Assembly (NCBI RefSeq): GCF_004358095.2
Contig: NZ_SMZJ02000007.1
Coordinates: 28,168 to 92,167 of the forward strand
Source: Seonamhaeicola sediminis
GTDB taxonomy: Bacteria; Bacteroidota; Bacteroidia; Flavobacteriales; Flavobacteriaceae
Direction: 5' to 3'
DNA: 64,000 bases
Position numbers and translations under genes: made by a program. Below are positions 63,871-64,000 of this stretch, in pieces. The notes under the pieces were generated by a model. It saw only the letters and a list, made by a program, of their open reading frames with translations. It searched no databases and was not told the DNA's origin. Each line of letters opens with the position of its first letter. The stretch's first letter is position 1.

Positions 63871-63975
63871 AATAAATTCTTGAGCAATAATTAGAGAAAA
63901 GGACTTCCATATACTCTCTAATTATTGATTGTCAATTAGCTTCGCGAAAGCGAAGCGTAAATTGTAGAATTTATT
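63871..63975. repeat. Possible three-way-junction structured element
   Basis: A closing stem AATAAATTCT (63871-63880) / AGAATTTATT (63966-63975) encloses two hairpins: CAATAATTAGAGA (63885-63897) with TCTCTAATTATTG (63915-63927), a perfect 13-bp stem, and GCTTCGC-GAAA-GCGAAGC (63939-63956), a 7-bp stem with a GNRA-type loop. It codes for nothing. Confidence 0.55.
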
Positions 63976-64000
63976 GGCTTGGGAATTCGAGAAGCAGGAT

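Larger units (their letters stand above)
63540..64000. other. Repeat-rich gene-free stretch at the right edge
   Basis: No gene is visible. It holds a REP-like repeat (63551-63595), a segment resembling the one at 41775-41865 (63729-63830), a hairpin CGTTTAAC-TGCAGG-GTTAAACG (63823-63844), and a multi-stem structure (63871-63975). It may continue beyond the window. Confidence 0.6.

Noticed and set aside
1..64000. tRNA, rRNA, CRISPR array or restriction/defence genes
   Set aside because: All intergenic gaps were scanned by eye for T-loop motifs, regular spaced repeats and defence domains; none was convincing.

Overview
The window looks like chromosome of a marine-type member of the Flavobacteriaceae (phylum Bacteroidota). 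The DNA is AT-rich. Many genes have the Bacteroidota -7 box TAnnTTTG upstream instead of sigma-70 boxes, and Shine-Dalgarno sites are hard to see. Eight genes can only start at TTG or GTG. The gene content (single-chain GcvP, AcnB, an HPRT-adenylate kinase fusion next to obg, DUF1343/NamZ, PpiC operon plus MoxR, TonB-type barrel proteins) also fits. I saw no rRNA, tRNA, CRISPR array, phage or intact transposase.

Layout. 0-1.7 kb: end of an M28 peptidase, a short-chain dehydrogenase and a HAD phosphatase, closed by a bidirectional terminator. 1.8-4.4 kb (-): a Tat-exported sulfite-oxidase-type molybdoenzyme, its membrane-anchored cytochrome c and a fatty acid hydroxylase. 4.5-8.5 kb (+): a membrane protein, a SprT-like protein with mannose-1-phosphate guanylyltransferase, and a DUF389 protein. 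8.5-10 kb (-): MlaF/MlaE-type lipid ABC transporter. 10.1-12.6 kb (+): PafA-type phosphatase plus a secreted nuclease, a likely phosphate-scavenging pair. 12.6-15.1 kb (-): KAS III, methyltransferase and glycosyltransferase triad. 15.2-19.8 kb: gcvP, a UbiA-like membrane protein, and an ECF sigma factor with a small putative anti-sigma. 20-20.5 kb: a MITE-like element with a target-site duplication beside a truncated gene. 20.5-27.4 kb: M3 peptidase, purEK divergent from hpt-adk and obg, and a DUF4136 lipoprotein. 27.5-35.4 kb: a surface-polysaccharide cluster with fdtA/fdtB, wzx and several glycosyltransferases, two of them inserted on the opposite strand. 35.6-42 kb: ftsE, a large TPR protein and an outer-membrane barrel protein, then a repeat-rich gap. 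42-47.7 kb: an orphan secreted protein, a methyltransferase, a YkgJ-type protein, a decayed desaturase/GDPD region, and NamZ. 47.7-55.4 kb: LolE-type permease, CIA30 and DUF2721 proteins, a three-gene PpiC operon and MoxR. 55.4-60.5 kb: SCO protein, a copper-monooxygenase-like protein, and a membrane protein with two tandem acyltransferases. 60.7-63.5 kb: acnB, then a repeat-rich tail.

The most unusual items are: the 182-bp MITE-like element with 17-bp terminal inverted repeats and an 8-bp target duplication (20083-20280); a protein resembling dopamine beta-hydroxylase/PHM that keeps one copper site but not the other, translationally overlapped with a SCO copper chaperone (55.4-57.1 kb); a deletion scar joining a desaturase fragment to a frameshifted GDPD gene (45.4-46.4 kb); and structured repeats at 41.6-42 kb and 63.7-64 kb. 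I saw no complete defence system or other clearly new multi-gene system.
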